Shown here: in pieces, positions 48,308 to 56,437 of the stretch | How positions within the stretch are numbered: position 1 is the first letter of the stretch | How the letters are laid out: each line of letters begins with the position of its first letter | Made by a program: the position numbers and the translations under genes | From: Achromobacter mucicolens | GTDB taxonomy: Bacteria; Pseudomonadota; Gammaproteobacteria; Burkholderiales; Burkholderiaceae_B | Assembly (NCBI RefSeq): GCF_902859725.1 | Contig: NZ_CADIJP010000005.1 | Location: forward strand, 248,001 to 312,000 | Length of the DNA stretch: 64,000 nucleotides | Direction of reading: 5' to 3' | The notes under the pieces: model-generated | Databases searched by the model: none | Told to the model about the DNA's origin: nothing | The model's input: the letters and a program-made list of their open reading frames with translations, nothing else

Positions 48308-48398
48308 GGTGTCTGACACCCTGCGGGCACAACCGTCAATTGCCGGCTGTCTCACAAGGGTGTCAGACACCGTGTTCGCATGCGACACCGTGTTCGCA
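48308..48398. repeat. Cluster of palindromic and direct repeats between the MmgE/PrpD gene and rph
   Basis: Two near-identical 13-bp palindromes, GGTGTC-T-GACACC (48308-48320) and GGTGTC-A-GACACC (48359-48371), are followed by two direct copies of GACACCGTGTTCGCA (48366-48380 and 48384-48398). The second palindrome overlaps the first direct copy. The array fills most of the gap. It looks like a dispersed intergenic repeat element rather than an operator, but genome-wide copies cannot be checked here. Confidence 0.7.
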
Positions 48399-48418
48399 CG
48401 GCGCACAAGGCGCGTGGC

Positions 48419-49153
48419 TTACGCCAGCGCGGCGCGCTGCGCCTTCACCAGATTGGCGATGCCGTTTTCCGCCAGCACCAGCATCGTGTCCAGCTCCGCG
48501 CGCGTGAACGTCGCGCCTTCACCGGTGCCCTGCACTTCCACGAAGGCTCCGCTGCCCGTCATGATGACGTTGACGTCAGCGTCGCAAGCCGAGTCTTCCA
48601 GGTAGTCCAGGTCCAGCACCACCTGCCCGCGCACCAGGCCCACGGACACCGCGGCCACCGCGTCGCGGATCGGGCTGGCGGCCAGGTCGCCGCGCTTCAT
48701 CAGCAGCGCCACCGCGTCGGCGGCCGCCACCCAGGCCCCGGTAATGCTGGCGCAGCGCGTGCCGCCGTCGGCCTGCAGCACATCGCAGTCCAGGTGCAGG
48801 GTGCGTTCGCCCAGCGCCTTCATGTCGAACACGGCACGCAGACTGCGTCCGATGAGGCGCTGGATCTCCTGCGTGCGGCCGCTTTGCTTGCCGCGCGCGG
48901 CCTCGCGGTCGCCGCGCGTGTGCGTGGCCCGCGGCAACATGCCGTATTCAGCCGTTACCCAGCCTTCGCCCTTGCCCTTCAGAAAAGGCGGTACCTTGTC
49001 CAGGACGCTTGCCGTACACAGCACGTGGGTGTCGCCCGCCTTCACCAGCACGGAGCCTTCGGCGTAACGCGTGAACCCGCGCTCCAGGCTGAACGGACGC
49101 AGTTGGTCGGCGGCGCGGCCCGACGGCCGGGCAATGGTGGGGATGGTGGTCAC
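48419..49153 (-). CDS. rph: Ribonuclease PH
   Basis: A 244-residue phosphorolytic exoribonuclease. Conserved segments include [100 protein letters not shown] and [20 protein letters not shown]. It trims tRNA 3' ends. The start is GTG at 49153, preceded by GGAG. It diverges from yicC. Confidence 0.96.
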   Translation of the reverse strand: MTTIPTIARPSGRAADQLRPFSLERGFTRYAEGSVLVKAGDTHVLCTASVLDKVPPFLKGKGEGWVTAEYGMLPRATHTRGDREAARGKQSGRTQEIQRLIGRSLRAVFDMKALGERTLHLDCDVLQADGGTRCASITGAWVAAADAVALLMKRGDLAASPIRDAVAAVSVGLVRGQVVLDLDYLEDSACDADVNVIMTGSGAFVEVQGTGEGATFTRAELDTMLVLAENGIANLVKAQRAALA

Positions 49154-49337
49154 AACGGGCTCCAGACTTGGCTTCGATTCGCGGCATTGTACGGGCAGGC
49201 GCGCCGGGACAATCGCGCTTGGAGTATCCTGCCGCGATGTATCCGGTTGAAAACACAGACCCGCAGCTCAGACCCTGGGCGCCGCGGGCCCCGGCGCAAC
49301 CGGCTCCCACTCCAGGAATTACCAGGACTCGCACACC

Positions 49338-50270
49338 ATGATCCGCAGCATGACCGCCTTCGGCAACGCCCGAGCAGACTTAGAACAAGGCACTCTCGCC
49401 ATAGAACTGCGCAGCGTGAACAGCCGTTTTCTCGACCTGTATTTCCGCCTGCCCGACGAGCTGCGCCACGTGGAAACGCCGCTGCGCGAGCTGCTGACGG
49501 CCAATCTTGCGCGCGGCAAGGTCGAAATTCGCGTGTCCTTTACCCGTGCCGCCAATACCGATCTGTCCAAGCTGGATCCCGCCTGGCTCGACAGCCTGGC
49601 CGAACAGCTGCAGGCCGCCCGCCGCATCATCCCGGACATCGCCTCTCCCCGGCTTGCCGAACTCTTCAACTGGCCTGGCCAGCGCGGCAACGATGCGCTG
49701 GATCCGCAGATCTGGGGCGCCGCCTGCTTGCAGGCCGCCCAGCAAGCGCTGACCCAGCTTCAGGAAGGCCGCGAGCGCGAGGGTGAGCGCCTGGCCGGCA
49801 TGATGCGCGAATGCGCCGACGGCGTCGCGCGCGTGGTGGACATCGTGCAGGCGCATCTGCCGCAACTGCTGGCCGACCACCGCGACCGGCAGGCCGCCAA
49901 ATTGCGTGAAAGCGTGGAATCCGCGTTCCCCGGCGGATTCACGCATATTTCCGGCGCCGAACTGTCTGAGCGCCTGTCCCAGGAGGCCAACCTCTTTGCC
50001 CTGCGCATCGACGTGGCCGAGGAACTGTCACGCCTGCGTTCGCACCTGGAAGAACTGCGTCATCTGCTCTCGGACGGCGGCGGCAAGGCGGCGGCCGGCA
50101 AGAAGAGCGCCGGCAGCGCGGGCAAGCGCCTGGACTTCCTGTTCCAGGAAATGAACCGCGAGGCCAATACGCTGGGCTCCAAGGCAGGCAGCATGGAAGT
50201 CACCCGCGCCGCCATGGACCTGAAGCTGCTGATCGAGCAGATGCGCGAGCAGGCGCAGAATATCGAGTAA
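49338..50270 (+). CDS. yicC: YicC family endoribonuclease
   Basis: A 310-residue protein with the YicC opening MIRSMTAFGNARADLEQGTLAIELRSVNSRFLDLYFRLPDELR. The C-terminal domain contains RIDVAEELSRLRSHLEELRHLL and LDFLFQEMNREANTLGSKAG. YicC proteins are stress-related endoribonucleases. A 27-residue alanine/glycine/lysine-rich stretch near residue 255 interrupts the C-terminal domain. In related genomes yicC usually lies next to gmk; here about 5 kb separates them. Confidence 0.94.
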   Translation: MIRSMTAFGNARADLEQGTLAIELRSVNSRFLDLYFRLPDELRHVETPLRELLTANLARGKVEIRVSFTRAANTDLSKLDPAWLDSLAEQLQAARRIIPDIASPRLAELFNWPGQRGNDALDPQIWGAACLQAAQQALTQLQEGREREGERLAGMMRECADGVARVVDIVQAHLPQLLADHRDRQAAKLRESVESAFPGGFTHISGAELSERLSQEANLFALRIDVAEELSRLRSHLEELRHLLSDGGGKAAAGKKSAGSAGKRLDFLFQEMNREANTLGSKAGSMEVTRAAMDLKLLIEQMREQAQNIE

Positions 50271-50291
50271 GGGGCGCCCCGCCCCCCCGCT

Positions 50292-51887
50292 TTACCGGCT
50301 CTCGCCGATCGCCGGTTCGCCCCGCAGCGCCGAATCCAGGTATTGGCTGCGGGCGCGAGCGTCCGGAAAGCGCATGTCGCGGTAATTGACGAACCGCGAA
50401 CCGCGCGTCAGCCGGTAGCCGGCCCAGATCAGCAGGAAAAGCGGAATGCCGATGTAGGTGGCGACGACGCCGCCCCAATCGATCCTGTCCTGCAGGAACG
50501 CCTGGTAGTTCTGCCCCAGCGTGATGATCAGGCACAGCACGAACGCGAAAATCGGTCCGAAGGGAAAGAACGGGGACACATAAGGCAGATCCGCGAGGCT
50601 GTTGCCCTGCTTCACGTAGCCGCGGCGGAAACGGTAGTGGCTGATGGCGATGCCCAGCCACGCGATGAATCCCGTCATCCCCGAGGTATTGAGCAGCCAG
50701 ATATAGACGGCGTTGGGGCTGAAGATGAAGGTGAAAAAGCACAGCGCCGCCACGACGGTGGTGGCCAGCAGCGCCCACAGCGGCACGCCGCTGCGCGAAA
50801 TGCGGCCAAAGATGCGCGGCGCCTTGCCTTCCCGGGCCAGGCTGTAGAGCATGCGCGTGGCCGCGTACATGCCGGAATTGCCCGCGGACAGCACCGAGGT
50901 CAGCACCACGGCGTTCATGACGGACGCGGCCCCCAACAAGCCGGCGCGCTCGAAGATCAGCGCGAACGGGCTGACGCTGATGTCCTCGACGTCGTTGCGC
51001 AGCAGGTGCGGATCGGTATAGGGAATCAGCAGGCCGATGACCAGGATGGCCGCCACGTAGAACAGCAAAATGCGCCAGAACACCTGGCGCACCGCGCGCG
51101 GCAGATTGCGCGCCGGATCCTTCGATTCGCCCGCGGCGATGCCGATCAGTTCGGTGCCCTGGAAGGAAAACCCCACCACCATGGCCACGCCGATCAGCGC
51201 GGCGAAGCCGCCGGCGAACGGCGCGTCACCCACCGTCCAATTGGCCAGGCCGCCCATCTCGCCGCCACGGATGATGCCCAGCAGCATCATCACGCCCATC
51301 GTGACAAAGGCCAGCACGGCGATCACCTTGATGAGCGCGAACCAGAATTCCGCTTCGCCAAAGCCGCGGGCGGACATGGCGTTCAGTCCGAATGTGATCG
51401 CCAGGAACAACGCGCTCCAGTAAAAGCCGGGCACGTCGGGAAACCAGTACGCCATGACGAGCTGCGCCGCCACCAGGTCGACCGCGACGGTCACCGCCCA
51501 GTTGTACCAATAGTTCCACCCCAACGCGAAGCCAAACCCATCCTCGACATAGCGCGCGCCGTAGGTTGAAAACGAGCCCGACACGGGCATGGCGGCCGCC
51601 AGTTCGCCCAGGCTGGTCATCAGGAAATACACCATGATGCCGATCAGCACGTAGCCCAGCAGCGCGCCGCCGGGCCCGGCCTTGGCGATGGTCGCACCCG
51701 ACGCGACGAACAGGCCGGTGCCGATCGACCCGCCCACCGCGATCATGGTCAGGTGGCGCGCGGACAGCGTGCGCCGCAATTCGGACGGCCTGCCCGCCTG
51801 CGCGTTGCGCGTGCCGCCGGAGCGGCGGTCATCGTGTTCCGATGGAGCCAAAATGCGTTCCTTCACGTCTGGATGGCGCTCGCGCAA
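50292..51887 (-). CDS. Amino acid permease, APC superfamily (LysP-like)
   Basis: A 531-residue membrane protein with about twelve hydrophobic segments. It carries the amino acid transporter signature LRRTLSARHLTMIAVGGSIGTGLFVASG near residue 37 and GFSFQGTELIGIAAGESKDPARNLPRAVRQVFWRI near 245, as in LysP and related permeases. The hydrophilic N-terminal tail is about 40 residues. The substrate is probably a basic or neutral amino acid; lysine is a guess from overall similarity. It converges on yicC with a 21-bp gap. Confidence 0.9.
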   Translation of the reverse strand: MRERHPDVKERILAPSEHDDRRSGGTRNAQAGRPSELRRTLSARHLTMIAVGGSIGTGLFVASGATIAKAGPGGALLGYVLIGIMVYFLMTSLGELAAAMPVSGSFSTYGARYVEDGFGFALGWNYWYNWAVTVAVDLVAAQLVMAYWFPDVPGFYWSALFLAITFGLNAMSARGFGEAEFWFALIKVIAVLAFVTMGVMMLLGIIRGGEMGGLANWTVGDAPFAGGFAALIGVAMVVGFSFQGTELIGIAAGESKDPARNLPRAVRQVFWRILLFYVAAILVIGLLIPYTDPHLLRNDVEDISVSPFALIFERAGLLGAASVMNAVVLTSVLSAGNSGMYAATRMLYSLAREGKAPRIFGRISRSGVPLWALLATTVVAALCFFTFIFSPNAVYIWLLNTSGMTGFIAWLGIAISHYRFRRGYVKQGNSLADLPYVSPFFPFGPIFAFVLCLIITLGQNYQAFLQDRIDWGGVVATYIGIPLFLLIWAGYRLTRGSRFVNYRDMRFPDARARSQYLDSALRGEPAIGESR

Positions 51888-52008
51888 CGCCGCGCGAACG
51901 CCCTGGGATTACCGGGCAACGCGCGAGAATAGCGCAATCGGCCCCGACATGAAAAATCGCGGGCTGCGGGGGACGGATCAGCCGTTCAGCCTTGCGGCAG
52001 CGGCCCCT

Positions 52009-53508
52009 TCATTGAAACGCTGTTTCCATGAACGTGCGCAACTTGCGCGAATGCAGCCGTTCGGGCGGCATGTCGCGCAGGCGCTCCAGCGCCCGGATGC
52101 CAATCTCCAGATGCTGGTTGACCTGACGCCGGTAGAAGGCGCTGGCCATGCCCGGCAATTTCAGTTCGCCGTGCAAAGGCTTGTCGGACACGCACAGCAA
52201 GGTGCCGTAAGGCACCCGGAAACGAAAGCCGTTGGCCGCGATGGTGGCCGATTCCATGTCCAGCGCAATCGCGCGCGACTGCGCAAAGCGTTCCACCAGA
52301 TCGACGTGGTCGCGCAACTCCCAGTTGCGGTTGTCGATTGTGGCGACGGTGCCCGTGCGCATGATGCGCTTCAAGTCCCACCCGGACAGCCCGGCCACCT
52401 CTTCCACCGCCTGCTCCAGCGCCACCTGCACCTCCGCCAGCGCCGGGACCGGCACCCAGGTGGGCAGATCGTCGTCCAGGACATGGTCTTCCCGGACGTA
52501 GCCGTGCGCCAGAACATAGTCGCCCAACCGCTGGGAATCCCGCAGGCCCGCACAATGGCCCAGCATCAGCCAGGCGTGCGGGCGCAGCACGGCGATGTGG
52601 TCGGTGATCGTCTTGGCGTTGGACGGCCCCACACCGATATTGACCAGCGTGATGCCGGAATGATCGCCGCGCACCAGGTGATAGGCGGGCATCTGCGGCA
52701 GGCGCACCGGCTGGACTTCGTCGCCAGGACCGCTTTCGCCGCGCCGCGTGATGCGGTTGCCGGGCTCGACCAGCATTTCATAGTCTTCGTTGCCGCTGGC
52801 CATCAGGGCGCGTGCCCGGGCGCAGAACTCATCCACGTAGAACTGGTAGTTGGTGAACAGCACGAAATTCTGGAAATGCGTCGGCGCGGTGGAGGTGTAG
52901 TGCTGCAACCGGTGCAGCGAATAGTCCACGCGCTGCGCGGTGAAAGGCGCGAGCGGCTTGGGCTCGCCGTCCTTGCCGCGCCACGAGCCGTTGACGATGG
53001 CATCGTCCGTGACCGCCAGGTCCGGCACGTCGAACACGTCGCGCAGCGGACGCTTGAGCGCCTCGAGGTGCTCGCCCTCTACGTAGGCGCCCTCGGGAAA
53101 GGCGAAATGCAGCGGAATCGGCGAATCGGACTCGCCCACTTCGACCGCGACCCGATGATTCTGCAACAACTGGCCGACCTGCTCGATCAGGTAATCACGA
53201 AATAGCGCCGGCTGGGTGACAGTGGTCTGGTAATAACCCGGTTCGGCCACGTGGCCATATGAAAGCCGGGTATCGATGGGATCGTAGGTTTCCACCACGA
53301 TGCGGATGGCCGGATAGTAGGCGCGGAACCGCGCGCTGCCGTTGCCGGTGCCCTTCAGGACCTCGCGGAACGCGGTACGCAGGAATGCGGTATTGCGCGC
53401 ATAGATTTCAACCAGCCGGTCGACGGCGGACACGGCGTCCTGGAAGGGTTCGAAGGGCAAGGCCTCGGGCCGGTTCATGGAGGACAAAGGGTGCACTGCG
53501 TTCATCAT
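52009..53508 (-). CDS. amn: AMP nucleosidase
   Basis: A 499-residue enzyme of Amn length. The N-terminal Amn-specific domain includes YYPAIRIVVETYDPIDTRLSYGHV. The C-terminal phosphorylase-like domain includes GITLVNIGVGPSNAKTITDHIAVLRPHAWLMLGHCAGLR and ALDMESATIAANGFRFRVPYGTLLCVSDKPLHGE. It splits AMP into adenine and ribose 5-phosphate. GGAG precedes the first ATG at 53508; a second in-frame ATG is adjacent. Confidence 0.95.
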   Translation of the reverse strand: MMNAVHPLSSMNRPEALPFEPFQDAVSAVDRLVEIYARNTAFLRTAFREVLKGTGNGSARFRAYYPAIRIVVETYDPIDTRLSYGHVAEPGYYQTTVTQPALFRDYLIEQVGQLLQNHRVAVEVGESDSPIPLHFAFPEGAYVEGEHLEALKRPLRDVFDVPDLAVTDDAIVNGSWRGKDGEPKPLAPFTAQRVDYSLHRLQHYTSTAPTHFQNFVLFTNYQFYVDEFCARARALMASGNEDYEMLVEPGNRITRRGESGPGDEVQPVRLPQMPAYHLVRGDHSGITLVNIGVGPSNAKTITDHIAVLRPHAWLMLGHCAGLRDSQRLGDYVLAHGYVREDHVLDDDLPTWVPVPALAEVQVALEQAVEEVAGLSGWDLKRIMRTGTVATIDNRNWELRDHVDLVERFAQSRAIALDMESATIAANGFRFRVPYGTLLCVSDKPLHGELKLPGMASAFYRRQVNQHLEIGIRALERLRDMPPERLHSRKLRTFMETAFQ

Positions 53509-53882
53509 TGAGCTTTACTCCGCCTTCTTATTTGTCTTGCCTGCATCCTCGGCCGCGCGCGGCGGCAACGCCGGCGGGCCGATGCGGTCGATTATGCCCG
53601 AGGCGATGGACATTGAAATGTCATGCGGCGTTATTGGCGGCCGCATCGTCGCCGCGCAGCCGCGCACGAGCCGGAACTAACGGCGCTGTTACGTCGCGCG
53701 GTGGGCGTGCGGTAACAGCGGGCGGCGGATTATGCTGCATTGCACTACAAATGTAATGAAACATTATTACACTATAATCATGAGGCGTTTCTTGCGTTCC
53801 GCCTGTAAACCGCTCCCCTTTCCGCCGGCTTGCCTATCAAGGCAAAGCCATGCCGCCCACTCCGATTTTTTGAAGTGACGTA
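53509..53882. other. Divergent intergenic region between amn and the NlpC/P60 gene
   Basis: 374 bp with no convincing gene. The part nearest amn is GC-rich. An A/T-rich patch at about 53738-53780 has TGTAAT-N8-ATTACA (53752-53771), a TTGCAC -35-like element (53740) and TATAAT at 53773, so the promoter of the NlpC/P60 gene probably lies here, with a 5' leader of roughly 100 nt. Confidence 0.5.
53752..53771. promoter_or_regulatory. Inverted repeat TGTAAT-N8-ATTACA in a promoter-like patch
   Basis: Perfect 6-bp arms in an A/T-rich island next to TATAAT (53773-53778). The form resembles operators of TetR- or MarR-type repressors. It lies about 110 bp upstream of the NlpC/P60 gene; the regulator is unknown. 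Confidence 0.42.
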
Positions 53883-54479
53883 ATGACGCCGCCCACGCGA
53901 AAGTTTCGCTTTACCCAATTCCGCACTCCCGCTTTTCTGTCAGCGCCCCTCCTGGCCCTGACGCTGTCCTGGATTCCCGGCGCCGCCCACGCCTCGCTGG
54001 CCGCCGAACAAGCCCGCCCCACCCTCAGCGGCCTGCGCTTGGCGCAAGAGCCCACGGTCCTGACGCTGCGCGAACGCGTCGTGCAGGCCGGCCTGGAGGC
54101 GATCGGCACGCCCTACAGCTGGGGCGGCGATGATGCCGACGGCTTCGATTGCAGCGGACTCGTCCTGTACGTTTTCCGTGAAATCGCCGGCCTGGAGCTG
54201 CCCCGCACCGCGCGCGCCCAGCGCAGCGAAGGCAAGACCGTCTCGGCCAAGAAGGAATTGCGCCCCGGCGACCTGGTGTTCTTTGCCACCCGCGGACGCG
54301 GCGTGACGTCCCACGTCGGCATCTATATTGGCCAGAACAAGTTCGTCCACGCGCCGCGCCGCGGCACGAAAGTCCGGGTCGACGACATGAAGACCGCCTA
54401 CTGGTCCAAGCGCTACCTGGGCGCCCGCGCCTACCTGGATACCCCGCCCAAGCAGTTGCTGGCCCAAGCGTCGCGCTAA
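53883..54479 (+). CDS. NlpC/P60 family cell-wall peptidase
   Basis: A 198-residue exported protein with a signal peptide (about 1-38, ending AHASLA). The catalytic triad is Cys90 in GFDCSGLV, His144 in TSHVGIYIG and His156 in FVHAPRRG. The family cleaves D-gamma-glutamyl-diaminopimelate or similar bonds in peptidoglycan. It stands alone. The start is ATG 53883; the Shine-Dalgarno is weak. Confidence 0.92.
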   Translation: MTPPTRKFRFTQFRTPAFLSAPLLALTLSWIPGAAHASLAAEQARPTLSGLRLAQEPTVLTLRERVVQAGLEAIGTPYSWGGDDADGFDCSGLVLYVFREIAGLELPRTARAQRSEGKTVSAKKELRPGDLVFFATRGRGVTSHVGIYIGQNKFVHAPRRGTKVRVDDMKTAYWSKRYLGARAYLDTPPKQLLAQASR

Positions 54480-54523
54480 GCGCGGGGCCGTTGGACGGCG
54501 TCTGACCGGCGCCGGGGGAGATC

Positions 54524-54555
54524 AAAAAAAACGCCGGCATGCGCATGCCGGCGTT
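54524..54555. terminator. Bidirectional terminator between the NlpC/P60 and SDR genes
   Basis: A 12-bp perfect stem (AACGCCGGCATG and its complement) with a tight loop. On the minus strand it ends in a run of eight T residues, so it mainly terminates the SDR gene; on the plus strand TTCTC follows. Confidence 0.85.
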
Positions 54556-54597
54556 CTCGTGGCTGGCCGTCCTGGCCAAGCGTGCCGCCCAGCCGGT

Positions 54598-55368
54598 TCA
54601 GCCCCGGCCCACGAAGGGCATGTTGGTGGCCATGAGCGTCATGAACTGCACATTGGCATCCAGCGGCAGACGGGCCATCGCGGCGACCGCCTGCGCCACG
54701 TGAGCGACGTCCATGCGCGGTTCCACCTTGGTGCTGCCGTCCGCCTGCAGGATGCCGGCGGCCATGCGCTCGGTCATTTCAGTGGCGGCGTTGCCGATGT
54801 CGATCTGGCCGCACGCGATGTTGTACGGGCGGCAATCCAGGGAAATCGACTTGGTCAGCCCCGTCACCGCATGCTTGGTCGCGGTATAGGCGATGGAGAA
54901 CGGCCGGGGCGCATGCGACGAAATCGATCCGTTATTGATGATGCGACCGCCGCGCGGATGCTGCGCCTTCATGATGCGGATTGCCGCCTGCGCGCACAGG
55001 AACATGCCGGTCAGGTTGGTGTCCACGACCTCGCGCCACACGGCAACCGGCAATTCCTCGATCGGCACGGCCGGAGCGCCCCGCCCCGCGTTATTGAACA
55101 GCACGTCCAGGCGGCCGTATTCGCGCTGGGCGGTGTCGAAGAGATCGCGGACCGCCTGCTCGTCGGACACGTCCGTGGGCACGACCAGCGCCCGCAGCCC
55201 GTCCTCGCCCGCCGCCGTGCGGGTGGCCTCCAGCGGCTCGCGCCGGCGGCCAGCCAGCACGACCCGGTAACCCTGCGCCAGGAATTCCAGCGCGACTGCG
55301 CGGCCTATGCCGGTACCGGCGCCCGTGACCAGGGCGACGCGGGGCGGATCGATCTCGTTCGTGTTCAT
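54598..55368 (-). CDS. Short-chain dehydrogenase/reductase
   Basis: A 256-residue SDR with cofactor motif TGAGTGIG (about 15-22), NNAG at 92, active-site serine in NNGSISS and the YxxxK pair Tyr161/Lys165 in [16 protein letters not shown] after beta-2 suggests NADP(H) preference. The substrate cannot be told from sequence. GGAG precedes the ATG. It diverges from gmk. Confidence 0.92.
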   Translation of the reverse strand: MNTNEIDPPRVALVTGAGTGIGRAVALEFLAQGYRVVLAGRRREPLEATRTAAGEDGLRALVVPTDVSDEQAVRDLFDTAQREYGRLDVLFNNAGRGAPAVPIEELPVAVWREVVDTNLTGMFLCAQAAIRIMKAQHPRGGRIINNGSISSHAPRPFSIAYTATKHAVTGLTKSISLDCRPYNIACGQIDIGNAATEMTERMAAGILQADGSTKVEPRMDVAHVAQAVAAMARLPLDANVQFMTLMATNMPFVGRG

Positions 55369-55534
55369 CGGATTCTCCGTCTTATGAATGCGCGAAATCC
55401 TACCCGAATCGCTTTACGGATGCTGCAAGCGAAGGTTCCAAGCGCAACACACTTTCAACATTCCGGCGCGCGCGGCCACCCGCGCGATTTGCTATTCTTC
55501 GAGTCTCAGCATCACACGCCGGTCACATTCATTC

Positions 55535-56167
55535 ATGCACGCCACTCCCGGAAACGTCTTCATGGTCGTCGCGCCCAGCGGCGCCGGCAAATCCAGCCTC
55601 GTAAAGGCCCTGCTTGCCCAAGACCCCTCCATCCTGCTCTCCATCTCCTGCACCACGCGCGCTCCCCGCCCCGGCGAGGAAGACGGCCGCGAATACCGGT
55701 TTGTGTCGCTGGACGATTTCAAGCGCATGCGTGAAGGCCAGAACCTGCTGGAATGGGCAGAGGTCCACGGCAATTTCTACGGCACGCCGCGCGACCGCAT
55801 CGACGAGGCCACCGCCCAGGGACGCGACGTGCTTCTGGAAATCGACTGGCAAGGCGCGCGCCAGGTAAAGCAGCGTTTTCCCCGCGCGATCGGCATTTTC
55901 GTGCTGCCGCCGTCCATCGACGAGCTCGAAAGCCGCCTGAAGGCGCGCGGCCAGGATGAGCCGCACGTGATCGCCCGCCGGCTCATGGCGGCGGGCGGCG
56001 AAATCGCCCACGCGCCTGAATGCGAATATGTTATTATTAATCAAGAATTTAGCGTAGCCCTGTCGGAGCTGACCCAAATCGTCAGCGCCGCACGGCTGCG
56101 CTTTTCGTCTCAGGCCGCCCGCCACGCTCAGTTGTTTGCGCAACTTGGCATCCCGGCCGAACACTGA
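55535..56167 (+). CDS. gmk: Guanylate kinase
   Basis: A 210-residue enzyme with P-loop [67 protein letters not shown] and the C-terminal [13 protein letters not shown]. It phosphorylates GMP to GDP, which also supplies substrate for (p)ppGpp made by the downstream spoT. The frame is open from 55388, but the standard length fits ATG 55535. It is followed by rpoZ after 44 bp. Confidence 0.96.
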   Translation: MHATPGNVFMVVAPSGAGKSSLVKALLAQDPSILLSISCTTRAPRPGEEDGREYRFVSLDDFKRMREGQNLLEWAEVHGNFYGTPRDRIDEATAQGRDVLLEIDWQGARQVKQRFPRAIGIFVLPPSIDELESRLKARGQDEPHVIARRLMAAGGEIAHAPECEYVIINQEFSVALSELTQIVSAARLRFSSQAARHAQLFAQLGIPAEH

Positions 56168-56211
56168 GCCGAACGCATTCTCTCCATCATCCATCAGCAC
56201 CAGGTGTCCTA

Positions 56212-56415
56212 ATGGCTCGCATCACTGTCGAAGACTGTCTGAATCAAATCCCCAACCGTTTCAAGCTCACGCTGGCCGCGACGTACCGCGCCCGTGAATT
56301 GGCGCAAGGCCACGCCCCGCGCCTGGACAGCAAAGACAAGCCCACGGTCACTGCCTTGCGCGAAATCGCTGGCGGCCTCACCGGCGTTGAAATGCTGCGT
56401 AAAGTTCCCACCTGA
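56212..56415 (+). CDS. rpoZ: RNA polymerase omega subunit
   Basis: A 67-residue protein beginning [33 protein letters not shown], the omega signature. The acidic C-terminal tail of some homologues is absent, as usual in betaproteobacteria. It assists RNA polymerase assembly and is part of a ppGpp-binding site. It lies between gmk and spoT, 22 bp before the latter, in the conserved gmk-rpoZ-spoT order. Confidence 0.96.
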   Translation: MARITVEDCLNQIPNRFKLTLAATYRARELAQGHAPRLDSKDKPTVTALREIAGGLTGVEMLRKVPT

Positions 56416-56437
56416 CACTCTCCGGGGGGCTGCAAGC

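Noticed and set aside
48366-48398. Direct repeats considered as a minimal CRISPR array
   Set aside because: Only two 15-bp copies with a 3-bp gap; no spacers of even length and no cas genes.
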